Both the position numbers and the translations under genes were made by a program. A DNA stretch of 64,000 nt from NCBI GenBank assembly GCA_004294225.1, contig REBA01000012.1, positions 1-64,000 on the forward strand, in the 5' to 3' direction. This stretch comes from Cytophagales bacterium (GTDB taxonomy: Bacteria; Bacteroidota; Bacteroidia; Cytophagales; Cytophagaceae). Below, in pieces: positions 41,838-54,054 of the stretch. The notes beneath the pieces were generated by a model. The model was not told the DNA's origin and made no database searches. It saw nothing but the letters and a program-made list of their open reading frames with translations. Numbering within the stretch: position 1 is the stretch's first letter; each line of letters opens with the position of its first letter.

Positions 41838-42626
41838 ATGAAACTAAATCAAGAAATGAAAATTTCTATTATTGGAGCTGGTAATCTAGCAGTAAATCTT
41901 GCTTTGGCATTAGAGAAATCTGGATTTAATGTAGGAGAAATTTTTAGTAGAAATATTAAAAACGCTGAGTTTCTTGCAAACCAGTTATATCATACAATTC
42001 CTCAAAATCATTTAGACTTTTCAGACAGCACCTCTTCTCTTTTCTTTTTAGCAGTTAGCGATGATGCACTTCCTGAGGTAGTTAATAATATTGCATTGCC
42101 AGCTAAAGCGACATTAGTGCATACTTCGGGTACAATCGAATTAGTGCTGTTAAATCGCTTTGAGAATCATGGTGTTTTTTATCCTATACAAACTTTCTCT
42201 AAAAATCATTTAATTGATTTTAATCAGATTCCTATAGCTATAGAAGCTTCTAATGCCGATACTTCATCTTTACTGACAAGTATTGCGAACAAAGTATCAG
42301 GAAATTTTACTTTTTTAGATTCAGAGGAAAGAAGAGTAGTGCATTTAGCGGCAGTTTTTGCTTGTAATTTTACCAATCATCTTCTAGGAGTGGCTTATGA
42401 TGTTTTAGATAAAAAGAATTTAGATATCACTATTCTTAAACCATTGATATTAGAGACCATTCGTAAGGCAATGAGTTCCGAACATCCATTTACAAGCCAA
42501 ACTGGTCCAGCCATAAGAAATGATATGCTAACGATAGAAAAACATCTAAAGATGTTATCTGAGGAAAAAGAGAACAGCAGAATCTATCAATTAATGACTC
42601 AGCAAATACAACAGCAACAGCAGTAG
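41838..42626 (+). CDS. DUF2520-type NADP-binding oxidoreductase
   Basis: A 262-aa cytoplasmic protein with a Rossmann N-terminal domain (ISIIGAGNLAVNLALAL) and a helical C-terminal DUF2520 domain (VHLAAVFACNFTNHLLGVAYD, then SQTGPAIRNDMLTIEKHL). The layout is that of the F420/ketopantoate-reductase-like superfamily, and no reaction is established. The second Met (position 7, ATG 41856) would give the more usual MKISIIGAGN start and is a real alternative. The protein ends in a run of glutamines. The gene abuts the convergent peptidase gene with no gap between the two stop codons. Confidence 0.88.
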   Translation: MKLNQEMKISIIGAGNLAVNLALALEKSGFNVGEIFSRNIKNAEFLANQLYHTIPQNHLDFSDSTSSLFFLAVSDDALPEVVNNIALPAKATLVHTSGTIELVLLNRFENHGVFYPIQTFSKNHLIDFNQIPIAIEASNADTSSLLTSIANKVSGNFTFLDSEERRVVHLAAVFACNFTNHLLGVAYDVLDKKNLDITILKPLILETIRKAMSSEHPFTSQTGPAIRNDMLTIEKHLKMLSEEKENSRIYQLMTQQIQQQQQ

Positions 42627-44837
42627 TTATAAATTTTTTTGTATAAAGTTAGTCATCATTTGGTAAAGATGAAGTCTTGTGTTTCCACCATATATTCCAT
42701 GGTTTTTATCAGGGTAATGAAATGATGTAAATTGCTTATCTGCCTTGATTAAGGCACGCTCCATTTCTATAGTATTTTGTAGGTGTACATTATCATCAGC
42801 AGTTCCGTGAATTAAAAGATAAGCACCCTTTAATTGGTTTGCAAAGTTGATTGGAGAGTTAAGGTCATAACCATTAGGATTTTCGTTTGGGTTGCCTAGA
42901 AATCGCTCGGTGTAGATAGTATCGTAAAATCTCCAAGAGATTACTGGTGCTACAGCTATGCCCATAGAGAACAATCCATTGCCTTTGGTCATTGCCAAAG
43001 AAGACATATAGCCTCCAAAACTCCATCCAAAAACGCCTATTCTAGAACTGTCTATTTCTGGAATCTTTTTTAAATATTCTGCAGCTGCAATCAAATCTTC
43101 TAATTCGTATTTGCCTAAGTTAAGTTGAGTACATTTTTTAAACTTTTCTCCTTTGCCACCAGTTCCTCTTCCATCAAAGCACATCACCCCATAGCCCATC
43201 TGGGCTAGCATTTGAAACCAAGCATAATTAGGGCCTATCCATTCGTTTTTTACTTCTTGAGAACCAGGACCTCCGTAAAGATAGATGAGTACAGGATATT
43301 TCCCTTTTATCTTTTCTGAGGGGGGATAAATCATATAGGCATTTAAAGATTGATTTTCTTTATTTCTGAATTGAAAGAAATTGTTTTTGCAAATATTGGT
43401 TTCCTCTAATTTTTTATTGAGAACTTCGTTGTTAAATAATTGCTTGACTATTTTTCCATTTGAGTTTACAAGTTCTGCACTGGTGGGATTGTTGAAACTA
43501 CTCCATTGGTGAATATAATATTGAAAATTGGGGCTGAATTCTATCTCATGAACACCTTTTTGTGAACTGAGTTTTTTTTTGTTTTTTCCATCAATTTCTA
43601 TGGAGTACAAATGCCGTTCTAGGACATTTTCTTCGGCAGAAGTATAATAGATCAATTGGTTCTTGGGGTTTAAACCAAAGAATTTATCTACTTCCCAATT
43701 CCCTTTGGTGATTTGGCAAATAAACTGCCCAGAAAAACTGTATAGATACAAATGCCTGAAGCCATCTTTTTCACTAGAAATTAGAAAACCTTTATTGCTG
43801 TCAAGGTAAGTCAGATGGTCATTGATTTCAATATAACTATCGTTTTTCTCCTCATATACTTTTTCTGTTTTCTGATTCCTACAATCAAAATGAATTAACT
43901 CTAAGTGGTTTTGAGCTCTATTCATCTTCATTATAGCGGCAATGTTATTGTCAGAAGTCCATTTAATTCTTGGTATGTACTCTCTAGAAGAAATGGGTAA
44001 ATTAATCAAATTATTTTTTTGAGTGGATAGGTCATACATCCATAGACTTATTGTAGAATTTTCAGTTCCAGCTTTTGGATATTTGTATTGATAATTTTTA
44101 GGATAGAGTTCAGACTTCCAAACTTGCATATTGTATATAGGCACCTTAGACTCGTCAAATTTATAATACAATATTTTGTCTCCATTAGGCGACCATTGGT
44201 ATGCTTTGCTAAATTCAAATTCTTCTTCATAGACCCAATCGCTAGTAGCGTTGATAATGCTGTCTTTCTTACCATCGAAAGTAAGTTGTATTTCTATACC
44301 ACTAGAGATAGTGTAAAGAAACAAATTGTTATTTCTTGTAAATGCAATATGTTTGCTTGAAGAGGAAAATTCTGGGTTGCATTGTTTGCCATTTAAGGAC
44401 AAAGGCGTAACTTTTTTAGAACTAATTTGGTAGATATAATAGTCTGATTGGTGTGATCTTCTATAGATTTTTTCTGTATTGGTTTGTAATAAAATATAAT
44501 TTTCATCAGGACTAAGTTGGTAGTCCTCGACTTCAAGGCTTTTATCCTTATACACCCATTGACTAGTATTTGCAATAATGATTTTTTTTGAGCTTTCTAT
44601 AGATTTTTTTACTAAGGATATATTTTCATTTGCATTTTCAAAGTCATAATAGAATTTTTCGTCAGAAGAGAATTTTATTGCTTCTGCAGATGCTCCAAAA
44701 AACTCTCCTTTTTCCCAGATAGAGCTAAGGCTAATAGTTGATTTTGATTGTGCGATTAACAGATTGCTATTATTCAATGCATTATAAAATGCGATAAAAA
44801 ACACGATAGAAATAAGCCTAGATATTTGAGAAAACAT
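42627..44837 (-). CDS. Dipeptidyl peptidase IV-family serine peptidase (S9)
   Basis: A 736-aa secreted or periplasmic peptidase. ATG 44837 (MFSQISRLISIVFF) is chosen over an upstream GTG because it starts the signal peptide. The N-terminal beta-propeller (about 60-480) contains DWVYEEEF, whose Glu pair binds the substrate N-terminus in DPP IV. This points to DPP IV proper rather than acylaminoacyl peptidase. The C-terminal alpha/beta-hydrolase has the nucleophile in GWSFGGYMS, the Asp in HGTADDNVH and the His in PDKNHGIYG. It removes X-Pro or X-Ala dipeptides from peptides. It is monocistronic and divergent from the T9SS gene at 44905. Confidence 0.95.
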   Translation of the reverse strand: MFSQISRLISIVFFIAFYNALNNSNLLIAQSKSTISLSSIWEKGEFFGASAEAIKFSSDEKFYYDFENANENISLVKKSIESSKKIIIANTSQWVYKDKSLEVEDYQLSPDENYILLQTNTEKIYRRSHQSDYYIYQISSKKVTPLSLNGKQCNPEFSSSSKHIAFTRNNNLFLYTISSGIEIQLTFDGKKDSIINATSDWVYEEEFEFSKAYQWSPNGDKILYYKFDESKVPIYNMQVWKSELYPKNYQYKYPKAGTENSTISLWMYDLSTQKNNLINLPISSREYIPRIKWTSDNNIAAIMKMNRAQNHLELIHFDCRNQKTEKVYEEKNDSYIEINDHLTYLDSNKGFLISSEKDGFRHLYLYSFSGQFICQITKGNWEVDKFFGLNPKNQLIYYTSAEENVLERHLYSIEIDGKNKKKLSSQKGVHEIEFSPNFQYYIHQWSSFNNPTSAELVNSNGKIVKQLFNNEVLNKKLEETNICKNNFFQFRNKENQSLNAYMIYPPSEKIKGKYPVLIYLYGGPGSQEVKNEWIGPNYAWFQMLAQMGYGVMCFDGRGTGGKGEKFKKCTQLNLGKYELEDLIAAAEYLKKIPEIDSSRIGVFGWSFGGYMSSLAMTKGNGLFSMGIAVAPVISWRFYDTIYTERFLGNPNENPNGYDLNSPINFANQLKGAYLLIHGTADDNVHLQNTIEMERALIKADKQFTSFHYPDKNHGIYGGNTRLHLYQMMTNFIQKNL

Positions 44838-44904
44838 AAATAATTTCTTAAATTTAAATTTATATAGAAAAATTATCACTAAAGTAATAACCACGTAAAA
44901 TTAT

Positions 44905-45828
44905 ATGTCAAAAATAAAAACAATATTGTTTTTTATTACTTTTTTAACAAATTCCCTTTTTTTATTTGCTCAAAAACCTAAGGCAATTATAATAACACCA
45001 CTTACAGGAAAAACTTATTCTGGCGGAGAGGAAATTCCTTTTGTTGGTCAAGGGACTGACCAAATAGACGGAGAATTGTCTGCTGATGCTTTTAGGTGGA
45101 TTATAGTCATGAATCACGGTATTGGTCAAGCACAGCATTGGCATGACGGCATAGCACTTTATGATGGTATTAAAGAAGGTTTATTTCAAAGCCCAATTGC
45201 AGACGACCACACCCTTAGCGATTCTATTTTTTTTAGAATATACCTTATTGTTAGAAATTCTAAAGGGATAAGAGATACCACTTTTGTAGATTTAAATCCA
45301 AAGCAGTCTAAAATAACTATTGCTTCCGAACCTTCTGGTATTAAGTTAAATCTTCAAGGCTATGGTGCATTGGCTACACCTATTCTTGCTAACCCTACTC
45401 AAAATATGCTTTTTATTATTACAGCCGCACAGTCTCAAACGCTAGATGGAAAAACTTATACCTTCAAAGAATGGGAAAATGGTTCTAAAGATTTGACTAG
45501 AGCATTTAATGTTCCCTCAGAAGCATCCACCATAAAAGCTATTTATACTGTAGTAAATAGCACAGAAGAAAGACTGAGTAAGGACGTGCTTCGTGTATGT
45601 CCTAATCCTGTTATTGATAAATTATACCTTAAATCTACAGATTTAATATTAAACAATTCTTTCTATGAAATTTTGTCTATTAATGGACAAAAAATGAATG
45701 TTAATTCCAATACGAATAGTTTGGAATTACAATCTATTATAGATGTTAGCAGTCTAAACCAAGGCGTGTACTTTATTAAAGTAAGCACTAGTAAAGGCTA
45801 TGGCCTATTCCCATTTGTCAAACAGTAA
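44905..45828 (+). CDS. Secreted T9SS-tailed beta module, companion to the PQQ-type sugar dehydrogenase
   Basis: A 307-aa exported protein (signal to about residue 22, LFLFA-Q). Residues of about 25-125 have the TYSGGEEIPFVGQGTDQIDG pattern, with acidic turns and a His-rich stretch (IGQAQHWHDGIA). This is like the beta modules fused to the C-terminal side of glucose/sorbosone dehydrogenases in other bacteria. Residues of about 130-215 form another beta domain. The C-terminus from about 228 is a T9SS type A domain (VCPNPVIDKLYL, LNQGVYFIKV), although its end lacks the usual Lys pair. It lies 35 bp upstream of the sugar-dehydrogenase gene on the same strand. I infer a joint function. It has no recognised catalytic motif of its own. 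Confidence 0.7.
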   Translation: MSKIKTILFFITFLTNSLFLFAQKPKAIIITPLTGKTYSGGEEIPFVGQGTDQIDGELSADAFRWIIVMNHGIGQAQHWHDGIALYDGIKEGLFQSPIADDHTLSDSIFFRIYLIVRNSKGIRDTTFVDLNPKQSKITIASEPSGIKLNLQGYGALATPILANPTQNMLFIITAAQSQTLDGKTYTFKEWENGSKDLTRAFNVPSEASTIKAIYTVVNSTEERLSKDVLRVCPNPVIDKLYLKSTDLILNNSFYEILSINGQKMNVNSNTNSLELQSIIDVSSLNQGVYFIKVSTSKGYGLFPFVKQ

Positions 45829-45863
45829 TAACCTAATCTAACGTGAAATCAAACCCTAAAAAA

Positions 45864-47459
45864 ATGAAAAAACAAATTCTACAATTTACTCTAACGTGCT
45901 TCATAAGTTTATGCTTAGGAGTATCTTCCATTATCTTTGCCCAAACATTTCCGGCAGGATATGTTCACGAAAAAATCGCCCCCATAGAGTTGCCTACAGG
46001 GATTTCTTTTACACCAGATGGAAGACCTGTTGTGTTGAATTCTGTAGGTGGCAAAGGAACAGCTACTATTGTGAATGCAGACGGTAGCACTACACCTTTT
46101 TTTACTGTTCTAAAAACTTATACCAATAAAGAAAAAGGACTTTTGGGCTTAGCTTTTGACCCAGATTTTGTGAGTAATGGCTACGTATATTTTTATTATA
46201 CCGCAGACTTATCTCCTTCTGGAAACCAATCTAGAACATGCCAGAATACTATAGCTAGAATTACTGCTAAGAATTATATAGCAGACATGTCCACCATGGT
46301 TGTTCTATTAAAATTATTTGAAAACCCAACATTTATAGTACAGCCAAACCATGATGGTGGTACTCTAGCTTTTGGTCCTGATGGAAAATTGTATGTAGCC
46401 AGTGGAGATATGGATTTGTGGTGTGGGCAGTTGTGTATTAGTGGACCTAATGCGACAGGTTGTAATTGCGGAGCAGTTTGGAAAGCACCAACCTATGCTC
46501 AAGATACTTCTGGGTATTTAGGGAAAATTTTAAGAATAAATAAAGATGGTTCTGCTCCAACAGATAATCCTTTTTATAAGGCAGGAGCTACTGATGCTAG
46601 AAATTATATTTTCACTTTGGGGCTTCGTAACCCATACACTATGCATTTCAAAAAAGGAACATCTCAACTTTGGATCAATGATGTAGGTTCTAGTAATGCA
46701 AACAAAAGAGAAGAAATCAATATGATAGATGTTTCTAATCCGTCTTCTACTAAGGACAAGAACCTTGGATATAACAATGGCAATCTTAATCCTATCGATT
46801 TTACACCTCCTAGTACAGAAGGTTTTTTTGATAAAAACAATTCCAATTTTGCTACTTATACGCAACCTGTTCAAGTATATTTACCCTCTGAAGGATGTGC
46901 AATTTCTGGTGGGGTGTTCTATGAGCCTTCTAAGCCAAGTTTTGAGGCGAAATATGTAGGTAAATATTTCTTTATGGATTTTTGTCAAGGCTGGATAAAA
47001 TATATGAATGCTGATGGCACTGGAGTTACTAATTTCGCAACAGGATTAGCAGGTGGGGGAAATGGTTTTGGTTCAGTAGCTATAGAAGAAGGACCAGATG
47101 GTCATATGTACCACTTAGTAAGAAGTGTTAGTGCAGGAGTAAGCGGTTTGTATAGAATCAAAGGACCTAATGCCGTGGGTGTAGAAGCTGAAATAGTTTC
47201 TAATAAATACGCCTTCTCTGTTCATCCTAATCCATCTAATGGAGGTAAAATGAATGTTCATTATAATGCTAAAGTAGCGGAGATCGCTACTATTGAAATA
47301 TTTGATCAAATGGGAAAACTGAATAAAACATTTCAGTTGTCGGGCAATGAAGGATTCAATGATGAGAATTTAGATATCTCCTCATTGAATAGAGGGGTAT
47401 ATGTGGTTAAGTTCTCTACCCCAAATGCCAAAGCTGCTAAAAAATTAGTAGTCGAATAA
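45864..47459 (+). CDS. PQQ-dependent sugar dehydrogenase (glucose/sorbosone dehydrogenase family) with T9SS sorting domain
   Basis: A 531-aa secreted six-bladed propeller enzyme that oxidises a sugar aldehyde or alcohol with PQQ as cofactor. ATG 45864 (MKKQILQFTL) is preferred over the GTG at 45843 because it begins the signal peptide. Propeller motifs include GLLGLAFDPDFVSNGYVYFYY, NHDGGTLAFGPDGKLYVASG (with the catalytic-type His), LGLRNPYTMHF and EGCAISGGVFYEP. Calcium/PQQ ligands cannot be assigned by eye. A T9SS type A domain is at about 455-531 (VHPNPSNGGKM, NRGVYVVKF, AKKLVVE). No PQQ synthesis genes are in the window, so the cofactor may be imported. Confidence 0.85.
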   Translation: MKKQILQFTLTCFISLCLGVSSIIFAQTFPAGYVHEKIAPIELPTGISFTPDGRPVVLNSVGGKGTATIVNADGSTTPFFTVLKTYTNKEKGLLGLAFDPDFVSNGYVYFYYTADLSPSGNQSRTCQNTIARITAKNYIADMSTMVVLLKLFENPTFIVQPNHDGGTLAFGPDGKLYVASGDMDLWCGQLCISGPNATGCNCGAVWKAPTYAQDTSGYLGKILRINKDGSAPTDNPFYKAGATDARNYIFTLGLRNPYTMHFKKGTSQLWINDVGSSNANKREEINMIDVSNPSSTKDKNLGYNNGNLNPIDFTPPSTEGFFDKNNSNFATYTQPVQVYLPSEGCAISGGVFYEPSKPSFEAKYVGKYFFMDFCQGWIKYMNADGTGVTNFATGLAGGGNGFGSVAIEEGPDGHMYHLVRSVSAGVSGLYRIKGPNAVGVEAEIVSNKYAFSVHPNPSNGGKMNVHYNAKVAEIATIEIFDQMGKLNKTFQLSGNEGFNDENLDISSLNRGVYVVKFSTPNAKAAKKLVVE

Positions 47460-47467
47460 AGGCTATT

Positions 47468-47514
47468 TAGGCATAAAAAAAGCGATGATTTATTCATCGC
47501 TTTTTTTATGCCTA
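47468..47514. terminator. Terminator after the sugar dehydrogenase, 21-bp perfect arms
   Basis: Arms 47468-47488 and 47494-47514 are exact reverse complements around TTTAT, with A7 and T7 tracts included in the stem. Confidence 0.9.
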
Positions 47515-47515
47515 A

Positions 47516-51502
<3,987 letters not shown>

Positions 51503-51537
51503 AATTAGGGGAACTTAATAATAATATTGTTCAATTG

Positions 51538-51569
51538 TTTGTAATTTCAGAACAGATTAAATAAGTTTG
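51538..51569 (+). promoter_or_regulatory. Predicted sigma-A promoter of the tRNA-Leu gene
   Basis: TTTG at 51538-51541, exactly 20 nt, then TAAGTTTG at 51562-51569. This is a full consensus match. The predicted start near 51575 lies about nine bases before the mature tRNA. Confidence 0.65.
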
Positions 51570-51583
51570 CAACCCAATCCAAT

Positions 51584-51667
51584 GCCCAGATGGCGGAATT
51601 GGTAGACGCGCTGGTCTCAAACACCTGTGTCTTCACTGACATGCCGGTTCGACTCCGGCTCTGGGTA
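51584..51667 (+). tRNA. tRNA-Leu, anticodon CAA (reads UUG)
   Basis: A class II tRNA with a long variable arm. The acceptor stem is GCCCAGA with TCTGGGT (G1 opposite U72) and discriminator A, and CCA is not encoded. The D-arm GCG...GCG encloses the GGTAGAC loop. The anticodon loop is CTCAAAC on a five-pair stem CTGGT/ACCTG, with a U:U mismatch at the second pair. The variable arm TGTC/GACA has a 6-nt loop, and the T arm is GCCGG/CCGGC with TTCGACT. A consensus promoter lies upstream and a terminator downstream, so it is a single-gene unit. Confidence 0.95.
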
Positions 51668-51670
51668 CTA

Positions 51671-51708
51671 AATCCTGACTTCTAAAGTAGAAGTTAGGAT
51701 TTTTTTTT
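51671..51708 (+). terminator. Intrinsic terminator of tRNA-Leu
   Basis: 13-nt arms 51671-51683 and 51689-51701 pair with one G:T position, and a run of T continues to 51708. Confidence 0.85.
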
Positions 51709-51746
51709 ATGCTTACTTGATATTGTGGGTTATTTTTATAAAATTA

Positions 51747-53006
51747 TTAACTTCCTTTTTTTAGCTCAATAACCGTAATTTCTGGAGGCATTCCTATTCT
51801 TCCAGGAAATCCAAGATAACCAAACCCTCTATTTACATATAGACGTTGATTCTGTTCTTGATAAAGACCAGCCCACTGTTTATAGACATATTGTACTGGA
51901 CTCCACCTAAAATCGCCTACTTCTATACCAAACTGAAAGCCATGTGTGTGTCCTGCAAAGGTAAGGTCAATGTCAGGATATTGAGTCCTTACTTGTGCAT
52001 CCCAGTGGCTTGGGTCGTGAGATAATAATAGTTTAACGCTCGCTTCTTCGGTGCGATAATGTGCCTTGTCTAGTTTTCCATACTTAGGCCATCTTTCGCC
52101 TTTTCCCCAATTCTCTATACCTAAAATAGCAATTTGTTCCCCATTTTGTTGTAGCATTCGGTGCTCATTCATGAGTAGATTCCAGCCCATATTGCCATGG
52201 ATACGCATTAAATCTTGTAGATTTTGTTTTTTCTCTGCAACCGAATCCCATTTTTGGTAATCTCCATAATCATGATTACCTAATGTAGAGTATACCCCCA
52301 GTGGGGCTTTTATTTTCTCAAATACATTGACCCAATCATTCATTTCTTTAGCTTCATTATTTACAAGGTCGCCAGTGAAGAAAATAACGTCCGCTTTTTG
52401 TTTCATGATTGTTTCTATCCCACCCTTTACAGCTGTTTTGTTAAAAAAACTACCAGAATGGATGTCTGATATTTGAACAATTTTTAATCCATCAAATGCC
52501 TTTGGAAGATGGGGCAGGGAGATGATTTTTTTTCTTATTTTGTAATCATGTGCTCCCGAGATAATTCCATAGCCAATTGCAATTGCAGGAAGGGCAGTAA
52601 TTACTAAGGCTGTTTGAGATAAAAATTCTGAACGCTCAATGCTTTCAGGTAGTTGAGCGGTGTTGTTAGTTGTTGCGTTAATTATTTTTGCGAACACCCA
52701 TCGAACTAATCTACTCACATCTTCAATAAGTAAGAAAAGGGAAAGTATAATTTTTAAGATAAAGTTGGTAAACAACCCGCTTATGATAAAATTTCTAGCG
52801 GTAGGGTTGATTTTTTCTGTGCTCAATAGAACAATTGATAATAATACCCCAATACTATAGACACTTAGTAAGCCATAGATAAAAGTTACTATTTTTTGTG
52901 CTTTGCTGTTGCTATCTTGAAAAGCACTTTTTATAGCACCATAGCAATAGTAATCTAGAGCTATTAGAAGTAAAAGCGATAAGGTTATGATGGTATATTT
53001 GTTCAT
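51747..53006 (-). CDS. Membrane-bound metallophosphoesterase (YkuE/calcineurin-like)
   Basis: A 419-aa protein. The first ~150 residues hold about four hydrophobic helices and anchor it in the inner membrane. The C-terminal domain from about 170 has the full calcineurin-like metal-binding set: QISDIHSGSF, FFTGDLVNNEA, LGNHDYGDY, LLSHDP and FAGHTHGFQFG. It therefore looks active with a two-metal centre. Members hydrolyse phosphoesters such as UDP-diacylglucosamine, cyclic nucleotides or phospholipid headgroups, and the substrate here is unknown. The gene is single, read towards the tRNA terminator. Confidence 0.92.
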   Translation of the reverse strand: MNKYTIITLSLLLLIALDYYCYGAIKSAFQDSNSKAQKIVTFIYGLLSVYSIGVLLSIVLLSTEKINPTARNFIISGLFTNFILKIILSLFLLIEDVSRLVRWVFAKIINATTNNTAQLPESIERSEFLSQTALVITALPAIAIGYGIISGAHDYKIRKKIISLPHLPKAFDGLKIVQISDIHSGSFFNKTAVKGGIETIMKQKADVIFFTGDLVNNEAKEMNDWVNVFEKIKAPLGVYSTLGNHDYGDYQKWDSVAEKKQNLQDLMRIHGNMGWNLLMNEHRMLQQNGEQIAILGIENWGKGERWPKYGKLDKAHYRTEEASVKLLLSHDPSHWDAQVRTQYPDIDLTFAGHTHGFQFGIEVGDFRWSPVQYVYKQWAGLYQEQNQRLYVNRGFGYLGFPGRIGMPPEITVIELKKGS

Positions 53007-53112
53007 TTTTTTTGTTCAGTTCAATAAAGCTAAAACAATATTTGACAAAAATAGTAGTGAAGATGTACTGAAAATCGATTATCTAAAAAAATAGGTTTTG
53101 AATAAGATTTGT

Positions 53113-54054
53113 TCAAACTCTCCAAATAGCTTTGGTATGCTCAAATTCAGCCCAAAGATTTTCTATGATTTCTTTTGCGGGTTTTATTTTTTTTATAGAA
53201 GCTGCTATTTGTCCTATTTCTAATTCACCTTCCTGAAGATTGCCTTCAAAAATACCTATCCTTGATCTTCCTTTTCCTAAAAGGATTTTAAGTTCAGTAT
53301 TGTCGATACCTTTAGATTCTTGCTCATTTACTTTTTGATAAAATTCATTTTTCAATAACCTTACCGCTTGAATTGATTTAAGGGTAAGCATAGTATCTCC
53401 TTCTTGTGAAGCAATTACTTTTTGTTTAAAGTTTAGATGTGCAGAGGATTCTTCGGCGGTAGCAAATAGACTACCGATTTGTACTGCCGAAGCGCCTAGA
53501 ACCATGGCAGCAAGTATAGATTTTCCAGAGCCTATGCCACCAGCAGCGATGATTGGGATTTTTACCTTTTCCGCTACCATTGGGATAAGGCAGAATGTAG
53601 TAGTCTCTTCTTTGCCATTATGCCCACCAGCTTCAAAACCTTCTGCTACTATTGCATCACATCCAGCTTCCTGAGCCTTAAGAGCAAACTTAGAACTTGA
53701 GACTACATGTGTTACTTTTACTCCATGCGATTTGAGGTAGTTTGTCCAAAGTGCAGGGTTTCCAGCTGATGTAAATACAATTTTTACTTTTTCTTCGATA
53801 ATTACTCCTATTTGTTCTTCTACCCTAGGGTAGATTAAAGGCAGATTTACTCCAAATGGAGCTTCGGTAGCTTCTTTACATTTTTTAATATGCTCTCGCA
53901 ATATTTCTGGGGACATCGAGCCAGCTCCTATAAGGCCTAGAGCCCCAGAATTGCTTACAGCAGAAGCTAGTTTCCATCCACTGCACCAAACCATTCCTGC
54001 TTGTATAATAGGAATTTGAATTCCAAATAAGTCAGTAATTGGCTTTGGAAACAT
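53113..54054 (-). CDS. Nitronate monooxygenase/FabK-like flavoprotein
   Basis: A 313-aa FMN-dependent TIM-barrel enzyme of the NMO/2-nitropropane dioxygenase superfamily. Motifs: the N-terminal IPIIQAGMVWCSGWKLA, then VAEGFEAGGHNG (FMN phosphate and substrate region) and AAGGIGSGKSILAAMVLGASAVQIG. It could oxidise nitronates or act as an enoyl-ACP reductase II (FabK), and sequence by eye does not decide. Its ATG shares its A with the stop codon of the upstream GH43-like gene (TAATG), so the two are translationally coupled even though they belong to unrelated functions. Confidence 0.85.
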   Translation of the reverse strand: MFPKPITDLFGIQIPIIQAGMVWCSGWKLASAVSNSGALGLIGAGSMSPEILREHIKKCKEATEAPFGVNLPLIYPRVEEQIGVIIEEKVKIVFTSAGNPALWTNYLKSHGVKVTHVVSSSKFALKAQEAGCDAIVAEGFEAGGHNGKEETTTFCLIPMVAEKVKIPIIAAGGIGSGKSILAAMVLGASAVQIGSLFATAEESSAHLNFKQKVIASQEGDTMLTLKSIQAVRLLKNEFYQKVNEQESKGIDNTELKILLGKGRSRIGIFEGNLQEGELEIGQIAASIKKIKPAKEIIENLWAEFEHTKAIWRV

